Assembly: GCA_017465145.1 (NCBI GenBank)
Contig: JAFTWU010000005.1
Location: 19,394 to 83,393, forward strand
Direction: 5' to 3'
Source: Clostridia bacterium
Lineage (GTDB): Bacteria; Bacillota; Clostridia; Christensenellales; Borkfalkiaceae
DNA: 64,000 nucleotides
A program made the position numbers and the translations under genes. Below the pieces are notes generated by a model. The model had not been told where the DNA came from, made no database searches, and saw nothing but the letters and a program-made list of their open reading frames with translations. Shown one piece after another: positions 56,521-64,000 of this stretch. How positions within the stretch are numbered: the first letter of the stretch is position 1; every line of letters begins with the position of its first letter.

Positions 56521-57714
56521 ATGAAAATTTTAGTTGTAAATGCAGGTAGTTCTTCTCTTAAATATCAACTTATTGATATGGCGGACGAAAGCGTAGTATT
56601 AAAGGGCGTTTGCGAACGTATTACCTTTGAAGGTGGCATTCTTACCCAAAAGACTTTCGACGGCAGAGAAACGGTTATTAAACAAGATATGCCTTCTCAT
56701 AAAGAAGCAATGCAACTTGTTCTTGGCGCAATGTTAGACTCTGAAAAGGGCGCGCTTAAGTCTATCGACGAAATCGGCGCGGTAGGTCACAGAGTACTTC
56801 ACTCTGCAGAAGACTTTCACGAATCAGTTGTTATCGACGAAGAAGTTATTAGAATTTGCGAAAAGAACGCAGTATTCGGCCCCTTACATATGCCCGGTAA
56901 TATCGCGTGCATTAAATCTTGTATGGAAGTTATGCCCGGCGTTCCTATGGTAGCGGTATTCGATACCACTTTCCACTCTACAATGCCCGCAAAAGCATAT
57001 ATGTACGCTATTCCTTACGAAGTGTACGATAAATTTAAGATTAGAAAATACGGTTTCCACGGCACTTCACATAAGTTCGTAAGCCAAGAAACCGGTAAAC
57101 TATTAAACAACCCCAACGCTAAAATGATTATCTGTCATTTGGGTAACGGCTCTTCAATTTCTGCCGTTAAAGACGGCAAGTGCCAAGATACTTCAATGGG
57201 CTTTACTCCCCTAGAAGGTTTAGCAATGGGTACTAGAAGTGGCGACATCGACCCCGCTGCTGTTGAATATATGGGCGCGTGCTTAAACCTTAACGCTAGC
57301 GAAATGGTTAACTACCTTAACAAAAAGTGTGGTATCTTGGGCGTAAGCGGTTTATCTAGCGACCTACGTGACCTTACCGCTGCTGCAAAAGAAGGCAACG
57401 AAAGGGCAAAACTTGCTTTAGAAATTTTAGCGTACCGCGTTAAAAAATACGTTGGCAGTTATATCGCTGCGCTTGGCGGTGTAGACGCTATCGTATTTAC
57501 CGGCGGTATCGGCGAACACTCACCCTTAATCCGTGGCTTAGTTATGGAAAATATGGAATATTGCGGTGCTAAGTTCGACGTAGAAAAAAACAAAGAATAC
57601 TCTTCAGGTATCGGTTTCTTAAACGCAGACGACTCTAAGGTTAAAATTATCGTTCTTCCCACCAACGAAGAACTTTCTATCGCACGCGAAACCAAAGCAC
57701 TTACTTCAAAATAA
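56521..57714 (+). CDS. ackA: acetate kinase
   Basis: This is a 397-residue protein of the ASKHA fold. It starts ILVVNAGSSSLKYQLIDM; the motifs RKYGFHGTSHKFVS, ICHLGNGSSISAVKDGK and FTGGIGEHSP carry the catalytic Arg, His and Glu. It transfers phosphate from acetyl phosphate to ADP, the last step of acetate fermentation. It is co-transcribed with pta. The start ATG has AAGGAAA upstream. Confidence 0.98.
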   Translation: MKILVVNAGSSSLKYQLIDMADESVVLKGVCERITFEGGILTQKTFDGRETVIKQDMPSHKEAMQLVLGAMLDSEKGALKSIDEIGAVGHRVLHSAEDFHESVVIDEEVIRICEKNAVFGPLHMPGNIACIKSCMEVMPGVPMVAVFDTTFHSTMPAKAYMYAIPYEVYDKFKIRKYGFHGTSHKFVSQETGKLLNNPNAKMIICHLGNGSSISAVKDGKCQDTSMGFTPLEGLAMGTRSGDIDPAAVEYMGACLNLNASEMVNYLNKKCGILGVSGLSSDLRDLTAAAKEGNERAKLALEILAYRVKKYVGSYIAALGGVDAIVFTGGIGEHSPLIRGLVMENMEYCGAKFDVEKNKEYSSGIGFLNADDSKVKIIVLPTNEELSIARETKALTSK

Positions 57715-57751
57715 TATCAAAAACGTGCTTTTTAAAACTTTTGCAAAATCG

Positions 57752-57780
57752 TTGACAATATTTTGCAAATAGTATATACT
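57752..57780 (+). promoter_or_regulatory. promoter of yceD-rpmF
   Basis: TTGACA (57752-57757), 17 nt, TATACT (57775-57780). Confidence 0.7.
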
Positions 57781-57806
57781 TGTTAGGCTTGTTAGATTGG
57801 TGTATA

Positions 57807-58247
57807 ATGTTTTTAGATTTAAAAAGTTTAAGGCGTAGCGGAAAGGACAGTCAAAGTTTTTTCTATGAATATTCGCCGGAAAAAGATTTAATCGATATTC
57901 CAAATACCAAACTTGACTTGCCTGTAAAAATTTCGGGCGAAGTTACGCTTACGGGTATGCACAGCGCATTTATCAGCGGTGAAATTGCTTTTACCTTAAC
58001 GGGTGAATGCACAAGGTGTTTATCTAGCGTTACGCGTGAATACGTTGCAGAGTTTGACGAACAAGTAGAAGAAAACAATCCAGACGGCTACAGCGTGGTT
58101 AACGACACGGTAGACCTTGGCAAAATTGTTGAAGACGCTATCTTAATAAATCTTCCCGTAAGTTTTTTGTGTAAGGAAGATTGCAAGGGGATATGCCTAA
58201 ACTGTGGCGTAAACCTTAACGAAGATAGTTGCAAATGTAAAAACTAA
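57807..58247 (+). CDS. yceD: YceD family (DUF177) protein
   Basis: This is a 146-residue protein. ATG 57807 is preferred; an earlier ATG-less frame overlaps the promoter. The family core is GECTRCLSSVTREYVAEFDE, and the C-terminus has CKEDCKGICLNCGVNLNEDS, a Cys cluster that may bind zinc. YceD proteins are linked to 23S rRNA metabolism and are found with rpmF across bacteria. The neighbour rpmF starts 18 nt downstream. The ribosome binding site (GGTG) is weak. Confidence 0.9.
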   Translation: MFLDLKSLRRSGKDSQSFFYEYSPEKDLIDIPNTKLDLPVKISGEVTLTGMHSAFISGEIAFTLTGECTRCLSSVTREYVAEFDEQVEENNPDGYSVVNDTVDLGKIVEDAILINLPVSFLCKEDCKGICLNCGVNLNEDSCKCKN

Positions 58248-58265
58248 TAGGGAAGGTAAATAAAA

Positions 58266-58460
58266 ATGGCAGTTCAAAAAAGTAAAACTTCAAAACAAAG
58301 AACTAATACCAGATATGCTCAATGGAAAATTTCAGCACCTAATCTTTCTGAATGCCCCCAATGCCACGAATTAAAAGCATCACACGAAGTATGCCCCAAA
58401 TGTGGTTACTATAAGGGTAAGCAAGTTGTAGATACTGCAAAGAAAGAAAAGAAAGACTAA
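58266..58460 (+). CDS. rpmF: 50S ribosomal protein L32
   Basis: This is a 64-residue basic protein. It starts MAVQKSKTSKQRTNTRYAQW and carries a complete zinc-binding set (CPQCHEL and CPKCGYY), the C+ form. It is part of the large ribosomal subunit. A GGGAAGG site lies upstream. It follows yceD as usual. Confidence 0.97.
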   Translation: MAVQKSKTSKQRTNTRYAQWKISAPNLSECPQCHELKASHEVCPKCGYYKGKQVVDTAKKEKKD

Positions 58461-58502
58461 TTTAATATAGGTTTTTGTTTTTGTAGACGATTAAAAAGAA
58501 TC

Positions 58503-58532
58503 GGGCGCAATTTTCTTGCGCCCTGTTTTTGT
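58503..58532 (+). terminator. intrinsic terminator after rpmF
   Basis: The stem GGGCGCAA/TTGCGCCC is followed by TGTTTTTG. Confidence 0.8.
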
Positions 58533-58565
58533 TTTAAATTTTGTTTTTACAAATTGACTTAATTA

Positions 58566-58597
58566 ATAAAAGCGACAGAAAATTTTCTGTCGCTTTA
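58566..58597 (-). terminator. intrinsic terminator of the TIGR04076 gene
   Basis: A perfect 14-bp inverted repeat AAAGCGACAGAAAA/TTTTCTGTCGCTTT lies just past the stop codon, followed on the minus strand by TATTAATT. Confidence 0.75.
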
Positions 58598-58601
58598 ATT
58601 T

Positions 58602-58904
58602 TTATTCAACAACTTCTATATAAAAGGAAACGGGGCGGAAACCGTCGTTGCAACTTATCATTGCGGAATAGGGGTTTTTCATCCAACCGTCAAAAAAGTT
58701 GCCTTTTCCTTTTGCAAGTTGTTTTACAAACGGCTTAACGCTATCCCAAGCGCTGTCGCAAAAGCCAAGGGGCTTTTTGCCTTTAACCGATATAAACGTT
58801 TTGCCTATTTGCATATCGCAAGTGTGCTCTATAGGGTTTTCGTAAATGGCGGATAATTCGGGATAGGTGGTAATTTTCATTACCGTAATTTTAACTTTTT
58901 TCAT
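58602..58904 (-). CDS. TIGR04076 family protein
   Basis: This is a 100-residue protein. ATG 58904 follows AAGGA at 9 nt. It matches the small clostridial TIGR04076 family (MKKVKITVMKITTYPEL, GFCDSAWDSVKPFV, GWMKNPYSAMISCNDGFRPV). The function is unknown. It is encoded between rpmF (convergent) and ispDF (same strand, 41 nt upstream), possibly co-transcribed with ispDF. Confidence 0.85.
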   Translation of the reverse strand: MKKVKITVMKITTYPELSAIYENPIEHTCDMQIGKTFISVKGKKPLGFCDSAWDSVKPFVKQLAKGKGNFFDGWMKNPYSAMISCNDGFRPVSFYIEVVE

Positions 58905-58945
58905 TTTGATTATTCCTTGAAAACGGCACTCAACCTGCAAATAAA

Positions 58946-60118
58946 TTATTTACCTTTAACGGTTGCGTTAGCGTGCACGCAAATACCTTCTTCACGCCCA
59001 ACGAAACCTAAACCTTCTAGCGTAGTTGCCGTAATGCCTATTTTATCGGGGGAGATACCCAAAACGCCTGAAAGATTTTTCGTTATGGTGGGGATATGGG
59101 GCAATAGTTTGGGTTTTTGCGCCATAATGCACGCGGAAACGCTATCCACAACGTATCCTTTTCCGTCAACTATTTTCAAAACCTGTTTAAGAAGTTCAAT
59201 ACTGTTTGCACCCTTATATTTTTCGTCGGTATCGGGGAAGTGATAACCTATATCGCGTTCTGCAACGCTAGATAAAAGGGCGTCCATAATAGCGTGGGTT
59301 AAAACGTCTGCGTCGCTATGACCTAAAAGTCCTTTGTCGTGGGGGATAGTGATACCACCCAAAATAAGAGCCCTGCCTTCTACTAACTTATGGCAGTCAA
59401 AACCCGTGCCAAAGCGATAATTTGATGCACAGTAAAGAGTTTCAAAATCTTCGGGGTAGGTAAGTTTAACGTTCTTAGCGTCGCCCGCATAAACGTTTAC
59501 CTTGCCAAAGCGTAGTTTATAAACTTCGCCGTCGTCGTTAAATACATTAATATTATCCGCGCCCGCGTTAGCGCCCGTACGCGCGTGCGCGCCCTTACGC
59601 CCGTGCGTATGCGCGTAAGCGTCTTTAATTTGTTCGGTAATAAAACCTTGCGGTGTTTGAACGGAATAAATTCCGCTTTTGCCAAGGTAACTTTCAATAT
59701 ATTCGCCGTCTGCAGTAACAACCGTATTGCGCGTGGGGATAACGGGGATAGCACTACCCGTATTGCGCGCAGTTGCAATGCATTCTTCAATCATCTTTAA
59801 GGTAACGAAAGGTCTAGCCCCGTCGTGTATAAGCACAACGTCACCGTTAGCAACGCTTAAACCGTTATAAACCGATTCCGTTCTAGTAGCACCGCCCAAA
59901 ATTACGGTAGCACCAACGGGGGAACAAATCTTTTTAACGGTTTCGTAATCTTCTTCGCTTGCCGTTACGATATATTGGTCGATAAGCCCGCTTTTTACAA
60001 AAGCGGAAAGAGTGCGCTCTAAACAAGTAGAGCCACCAAAATCTACAAGCAGTTTATTCTTTTCAAAACCGGCGCGGTTACCTTTACCGGCGCAAGCCAA
60101 AATTAACGTTACGCTCAT
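58946..60118 (-). CDS. ispDF: bifunctional IspD/IspF (MEP pathway)
   Basis: This is a 390-residue fusion. Residues 1-230 are IspD, which makes CDP-methylerythritol (LILACAGKGNRAGFEKNKLL, VLIHDGARPFV). Residues 232-390 are IspF, which makes the cyclodiphosphate (GTGFDCHKLVEGRALILGG, GHSDADVLTHAIMDALL, FPDTDEKYKG). An insertion in IspD near residue 170 (AHTHGRKGAHARTGANAGAD) replaces the usual FTDDA segment's upstream part and is coded by a GC-rich, repeat-like run (59560-59625). Fusion of non-consecutive enzymes is well known. AGAGGTAAT precedes the ATG. Confidence 0.93.
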   Translation of the reverse strand: MSVTLILACAGKGNRAGFEKNKLLVDFGGSTCLERTLSAFVKSGLIDQYIVTASEEDYETVKKICSPVGATVILGGATRTESVYNGLSVANGDVVLIHDGARPFVTLKMIEECIATARNTGSAIPVIPTRNTVVTADGEYIESYLGKSGIYSVQTPQGFITEQIKDAYAHTHGRKGAHARTGANAGADNINVFNDDGEVYKLRFGKVNVYAGDAKNVKLTYPEDFETLYCASNYRFGTGFDCHKLVEGRALILGGITIPHDKGLLGHSDADVLTHAIMDALLSSVAERDIGYHFPDTDEKYKGANSIELLKQVLKIVDGKGYVVDSVSACIMAQKPKLLPHIPTITKNLSGVLGISPDKIGITATTLEGLGFVGREEGICVHANATVKGK

Positions 60119-60168
60119 AATTACCTCTAAAGTAGGCGTGTGTTTTTTCCTACCCTTATACTATACAA

Positions 60169-60206
60169 TAAAACGGGGCATAAGCCAATAGCCTTGCCCG
60201 TTTTTT
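60169..60206 (-). terminator. terminator between rqcP and ispDF
   Basis: On the minus strand AAACGGGCA/TGCCCCGTTT pairs with one bulge and is followed by TATTG. The opposite strand has a better T run. Confidence 0.5.
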
Positions 60207-60234
60207 CTTTAAAATTATTTAATTTTTACAAAAC

Positions 60235-60480
60235 TTATTCTTCAATAACGCGATAAAGGGAATCTACTTCATCCTTTTTAACGGTATCTTTAATTTGCAA
60301 AATTTCTATTTTAACCGTTCCGCTGTTAAACCCAAGTTCTACTATGTCGCCAACGCTAATTTGGTGGGCGGGCTTAACTTCTCTGCCGTTAATTTTAACC
60401 CTACCGCAAGAAACGGCCTCGTTTGCAACCGTTCTGCGCTTTAATATTCTGCTTACTTTTAAAAATTTATCAATTCTCAT
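60235..60480 (-). CDS. rqcP: S4-domain RNA-binding protein RqcP (YabO)
   Basis: This is an 81-residue protein consisting of an S4 domain: MRIDKFLKVSRILKRRTVAN, then GRVKINGREVKPAHQISVGD. It belongs to the Hsp15/YabO group; in Bacillus RqcP helps RqcH add alanine tails to stalled nascent chains on 50S subunits. AGGGT lies 9 nt before the ATG. It is divergent from rpoB. Confidence 0.9.
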   Translation of the reverse strand: MRIDKFLKVSRILKRRTVANEAVSCGRVKINGREVKPAHQISVGDIVELGFNSGTVKIEILQIKDTVKKDEVDSLYRVIEE

Positions 60481-60570
60481 ATTTTTTTACCCTAAAACTA
60501 CAAAGATTTTGTCGAAAAATAGGTTATTTTTAAAATAATTTAAAATACTTTTCAAAAATGCTTGACTTTG

Positions 60571-60598
60571 TTGACAATATGCATTAACATTATAAAAT
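60571..60598 (+). promoter_or_regulatory. promoter of rpoB
   Basis: TTGACA (60571-60576), 16 nt, TAAAAT (60593-60598). A long leader of about 195 nt follows. It holds a weak hairpin TTAAGG/CCTTAA near 60656-60677 and no clear terminator. Confidence 0.65.
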
Positions 60599-60799
60599 GC
60601 ATTATGATAGGTTAATATCGATTTTTGTCGCCTTTTTTAGAAAAAAAAGAAAAATTTAAGGGGTAAAAAAACCTTAAAATCGACAGTTAAAGACTATTAA
60701 ACCGGCAACTTTTAACGCCAAAGTGATTATACACCAAATTTAAGCGTTTGTAAACCACGATGGCACAACAATTTAAATTTTTTTAAGGAGTGTGTTTTG

Positions 60800-63700
60800 A
60801 TGACACGAAAATTATCCGAAATCGAATGTGGCAAAATAAGAAGAAAAACGTTCAGTAAGATTAACGAAGCAATCGAACTTCCTTATCTTGTCAAAATTCA
60901 AAAAGACTCCTACGATGCTTTCATTAAAGACGGCATCAGAGAAGTGCTCGAAGACTTTTCACCGATAACCGACTACTCTGACCACTTTGAATTGTACTTC
61001 TTGGAACACAGCCTTGACGGCAAGCCCAAGTACGATGAAAAAGAATGTAGAGATAGGGACGCTAACTACGCCCTTCCTTTACGCGTTAAGGTAAGATTAG
61101 TTAATAAGGTTACCGACGAAGTTATCGACCAAGAAGTATTCATGGGCGAATTCCCCCTTATGACCGACAACGGCTCGTTCATTATCAACGGTGCTGAAAG
61201 AGTTGTAGTATCACAACTAGTTCGTTCACCCGGCGTATACAACGGCGTTCAAGTGGACAAGTCTGGTAAAAAGATTTTCGATACCACCGTTATACCTTCA
61301 AGGGGCGCTTGGTTAGAATTTGAACAAGATTCACAAGGTTTACTTTGGGTTCACGTTGACAGAACTAGAAAACTTACGGGTACGGTACTTCTCCGTGCGC
61401 TAGGTTTTGGTAGCGACGACGCTTTAAACCAACTTTTCGAAAACAACGAAATGATTTCTGCAACCGCGGCTAAAGACACGGCTAAGAGTGAAGCAGAAGG
61501 TCTTATCGAACTTTATCGTCGTCTCCGTCCCGGTGAAATTCCCACCGACGACGCTGTTAAGACTCAACTTAAAAACCTATTCTTCGACGCTAGACGTTAC
61601 GATTTAGCAAGAGTTGGTAGATATAAGTTCAATAAGCGCCTACGCCTTGGCGCACGTATCGTTGGCTTAACCGCTTTTGAAGACGTAATTTCACCCGACG
61701 GCGAAGTTTTGGCAACCGCAGGTCAAGTTATCGACAGAAATACTGCTGAAAGTATTCAAAACGCAGGTGTTAACGTTTTCTATGCAGACGTTAACGGTGC
61801 AAAACACAAAATTATTGCAAACAACGTAGTAGACTATAAGAAAGTTACCGGCTTAAACCCCAAAACTTTCGGTTTACTTGATTACGTTTATTATCCCACC
61901 CTTGAATTCTCCGCTCAAGTTGCATCTTGTGCAAAAGACAACGGCGTAGAACAAGCGGCTGAAATCTTAAAGAAGGAAATTAACCAAATTTTCTATCTAG
62001 AAGAAAAAGTTCTCGGCACGGCTGAAGAAAAACCCGAAGATAGAAAATACGACGAAAAGGCAAGGGAAACCAGAACTAGATTCGTTGAAGCCTGCGTTGC
62101 TTACTACGATATGGTAGAAGGTGACCTTCCCGAAGTTGTTAGTGCAGAACAAAAGAAAGTTCTTCGTCCCCTTCTTGAAAAACTTAACCACAAGCACGTT
62201 ACCGTTGACGATATCGTTGCATCTGTTTCAGTTAACCTTGACCTTATCCAAGGTATCGGCTCTACCGACAATATCGACCACTTGGGCAACCGTCGTGTTC
62301 GTTCCGTTGGTGAATTATTGCAAAATCAATTCCGTATCGGTATCACAAGGTTAGAACGCGTTATCAAAGAAAGAATGGCAACGCAAGACCCCAAGGAAGT
62401 ATCTCCACAAGGTCTTATCAACGTACGTCCCGTAAGTTCAGCAATCCGTGAATTCTTCGGTTCATCACAACTTTCACAATTTATGGACCAAACTAACCCC
62501 ATTGCAGAACTTACCCACAAGAGAAAACTTTCTGCTTTAGGTCCTGGTGGTCTAAACCGTGACAGAGCAACCTTTGAAGTTCGTGACGTTCACCACTCTC
62601 ACTACGGCAGAATGTGTCCTATCGAAACGCCTGAAGGTCAAAACATCGGTCTTATCTCTTCACTTGCAGCATTTGCAAAGGTTAACGAATTCGGCTTTAT
62701 CGAATCACCTTATAGAAAGATTGAACACACCGTAAACGCTGACGGTAAAATTGAAACTATCGTTACCGACCACGTTGACTATTTAACGGCAGACGAAGAA
62801 GACAACTATATCGTTGCACAAGCAAACGAACCCCTAATTGACAATAAGTATTTTGAAAACGAACGTATTTCTTGCCGTCATCGTGATGAAATTACCGAAG
62901 ACGTTAAAGAAAAGATGGACTACATGGACGTTTCACCCAAACAACTTATTTCAGTTGCAACCGCACTTATCCCGTTCTTAGAAAACGACGATACCAACCG
63001 TGCGCTAATGGGTTCAAACATGCAACGTCAAGCAGTTCCGCTACTTTGCCCTGAAAACGCTATCGTTGCTACGGGTATTGAAAGACGTATCGCATACGAC
63101 TCTGGCGTTATGGTTAACGCTAAAGAAGCCGGCGTTGTTAAGAGTGTTGCTAGCGACCTTATCGTTATTACTGAAAACGACGGTACGGATAGAGAATATA
63201 AACTTAAAAAGTTCGAAAGGTCTAACCAAGGCACTTGCCTAAATCAAAGACCTATCGTAGAAAAGGGCGAAAAGATTGAAAAGGGACAAACCCTTGCAGA
63301 CGGTCCTTCTACTAAAAACGGCGAACTTGCACTTGGTAGAAATATCCTTGTCGGCTTTATGAGCTGGGAAGGTTACAACTACGAAGACGCTATCTTGCTT
63401 TCTGAAAAACTCGTTCGTGAAGACGTGTTCACCACTATCCACATTGAAGAACACGAAATCGAAGCAAGGGATACCCGCCTTGGTGAAGAAGAAATCACCC
63501 GCGATATTCCTAACGTAAGCGAAGAAGCGTTAAAAGACCTTGATGAAGACGGTATCGTAAGAATCGGTGCTGAAGTTAACTCTGGCGACATCCTAGTTGG
63601 TAAGGTTACCCCCAAGGGCGAAACCGAACTCACCCCTGAAGAAAGATTGCTCCGTGCAATTTTCGGTGAAAAGGCTAGAGAAGTTAGGGATACTTCACTT

Positions 63701-64000
63701 AAAGTTCCCCACGGCGAAGGCGGTGTGGTAGTAGACGTTAAAATCTTTACCCGCGCAAATAAAGATGAACTTGCGCCTGGCGTTAACAAACTTATAAGAG
63801 TATATATCGCACAAAAACGTAAGATTTCTATCGGCGATAAGATGGCAGGTCGTCACGGTAACAAGGGCGTTATTTCAAGAATCTTGCCCGAAAGTGATAT
63901 GCCCTTTATGGCTGACGGTACTCCCTTACAAATCGTACTTAACCCCTTAGGCGTTCCTTCACGTATGAACATCGGTCAGGTGTTAGAAGTTCACTTAGGG
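60800..64000 (+). CDS. rpoB: RNA polymerase beta subunit, 3' end beyond window
   Basis: 1067 codons are visible and open to the edge. AAGGAG lies 9 nt before ATG 60800; a TTG codon directly before it is the alternative. Typical segments are [15 protein letters not shown], the rifampicin region ([20 protein letters not shown], then [10 protein letters not shown]) near 62460-62555, and [15 protein letters not shown]. Asp, His and Ser at the usual resistance positions are wild type, so sensitivity to rifampicin is expected. rpoB is normally downstream of rplJL; here the upstream neighbour is rqcP on the other strand. Confidence 0.97.
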   Translation, partial: MTRKLSEIECGKIRRKTFSKINEAIELPYLVKIQKDSYDAFIKDGIREVLEDFSPITDYSDHFELYFLEHSLDGKPKYDEKECRDRDANYALPLRVKVRLVNKVTDEVIDQEVFMGEFPLMTDNGSFIINGAERVVVSQLVRSPGVYNGVQVDKSGKKIFDTTVIPSRGAWLEFEQDSQGLLWVHVDRTRKLTGTVLLRALGFGSDDALNQLFENNEMISATAAKDTAKSEAEGLIELYRRLRPGEIPTDDAVKTQLKNLFFDARRYDLARVGRYKFNKRLRLGARIVGLTAFEDVISPDGEVLATAGQVIDRNTAESIQNAGVNVFYADVNGAKHKIIANNVVDYKKVTGLNPKTFGLLDYVYYPTLEFSAQVASCAKDNGVEQAAEILKKEINQIFYLEEKVLGTAEEKPEDRKYDEKARETRTRFVEACVAYYDMVEGDLPEVVSAEQKKVLRPLLEKLNHKHVTVDDIVASVSVNLDLIQGIGSTDNIDHLGNRRVRSVGELLQNQFRIGITRLERVIKERMATQDPKEVSPQGLINVRPVSSAIREFFGSSQLSQFMDQTNPIAELTHKRKLSALGPGGLNRDRATFEVRDVHHSHYGRMCPIETPEGQNIGLISSLAAFAKVNEFGFIESPYRKIEHTVNADGKIETIVTDHVDYLTADEEDNYIVAQANEPLIDNKYFENERISCRHRDEITEDVKEKMDYMDVSPKQLISVATALIPFLENDDTNRALMGSNMQRQAVPLLCPENAIVATGIERRIAYDSGVMVNAKEAGVVKSVASDLIVITENDGTDREYKLKKFERSNQGTCLNQRPIVEKGEKIEKGQTLADGPSTKNGELALGRNILVGFMSWEGYNYEDAILLSEKLVREDVFTTIHIEEHEIEARDTRLGEEEITRDIPNVSEEALKDLDEDGIVRIGAEVNSGDILVGKVTPKGETELTPEERLLRAIFGEKAREVRDTSLKVPHGEGGVVVDVKIFTRANKDELAPGVNKLIRVYIAQKRKISIGDKMAGRHGNKGVISRILPESDMPFMADGTPLQIVLNPLGVPSRMNIGQVLEVHLG

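Noticed and set aside
62456-62560. Rifampicin-resistance changes in rpoB
   Set aside because: The usual Asp, His and Ser positions of the resistance region are wild type.

Overview
The window is low-GC DNA (about 40% by eye) from a spore-forming Gram-positive of the class Clostridia, most likely an uncultured gut lineage. The evidence is SpoIIID, strong AAGGAGG-type ribosome binding sites, sigma-A promoters with near-consensus TTGACA/TATAAT boxes, a CIRCE-groESL operon, an L20-leader infC-rpmI-rplT operon, Firmicutes-style pta-ackA-yceD-rpmF, and many lipoproteins with Leu-Xaa-Gly-Cys-like lipoboxes. The genus cannot be read from the sequence.

Region by region. 1-8.1 kb: a partial repeat lipoprotein, an AraC regulator divergent from a sialidase-like gene, DegV, SpoIIID, a secreted S1C protease, and a three-gene ABC importer behind a terminator-bearing leader RNA. 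8.1-16.8 kb: an ApbE lipoprotein; a run of HprK-like kinase, PqqD-like protein and DUF1846 protein; a membrane-anchored protein with an unnamed domain; groESL; a family 2 glycosidase. 16.9-25 kb: an archaeal-type Asp/Asn-tRNA synthetase, a two-copy DUF1508 protein, an ECF S component, the infC operon, an rRNA/tRNA methyltransferase, YebC, and an HtrA-like protease. 25-36.3 kb: SGNH hydrolase, fba, M29 aminopeptidase, gap, a 49-residue protein, ArsR, uvrC-HAD phosphatase, lon, engB. 36.3-41.4 kb is more accessory: a rod-like structured RNA, a zinc-ribbon membrane protein, tRNA-Thr with a duplicated tail, and an XRE/leucine-rich-repeat pair with shared operators. 41.5-47.9 kb: a cytidylate-kinase-like protein and a DeoR-led GlpA-GlpB-DUF1667-M81 operon. 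48-53.4 kb: a SinR-like regulator, a SipW-type signal peptidase fused to the same unnamed domain as the 12 kb protein, a TasA-type exported beta-helix protein, NlpC/P60, and another XRE/lipoprotein pair. 53.4-54.05 kb: a tandem array of structured units each ending in a copy of the adjacent tRNA-Leu 3' end. 54.1-64 kb: tmcAL, pta-ackA, yceD-rpmF, ispDF, rqcP, and rpoB running off the edge.

Four things stand out. First, structured units carrying copied tRNA 3' tails lie next to two different tRNA genes and share one architecture. Second, a SipW/TasA-like surface-export locus is tied to a domain also found in a separate membrane protein. Third, at least five genes have a promoter whose -10 box ends 6-7 nt before the start codon, with no ribosome binding site, which predicts leaderless mRNAs. 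Fourth, there are two candidate structured RNAs I cannot assign to a known family. All family names come from reading the sequence and general knowledge; no database search was run.
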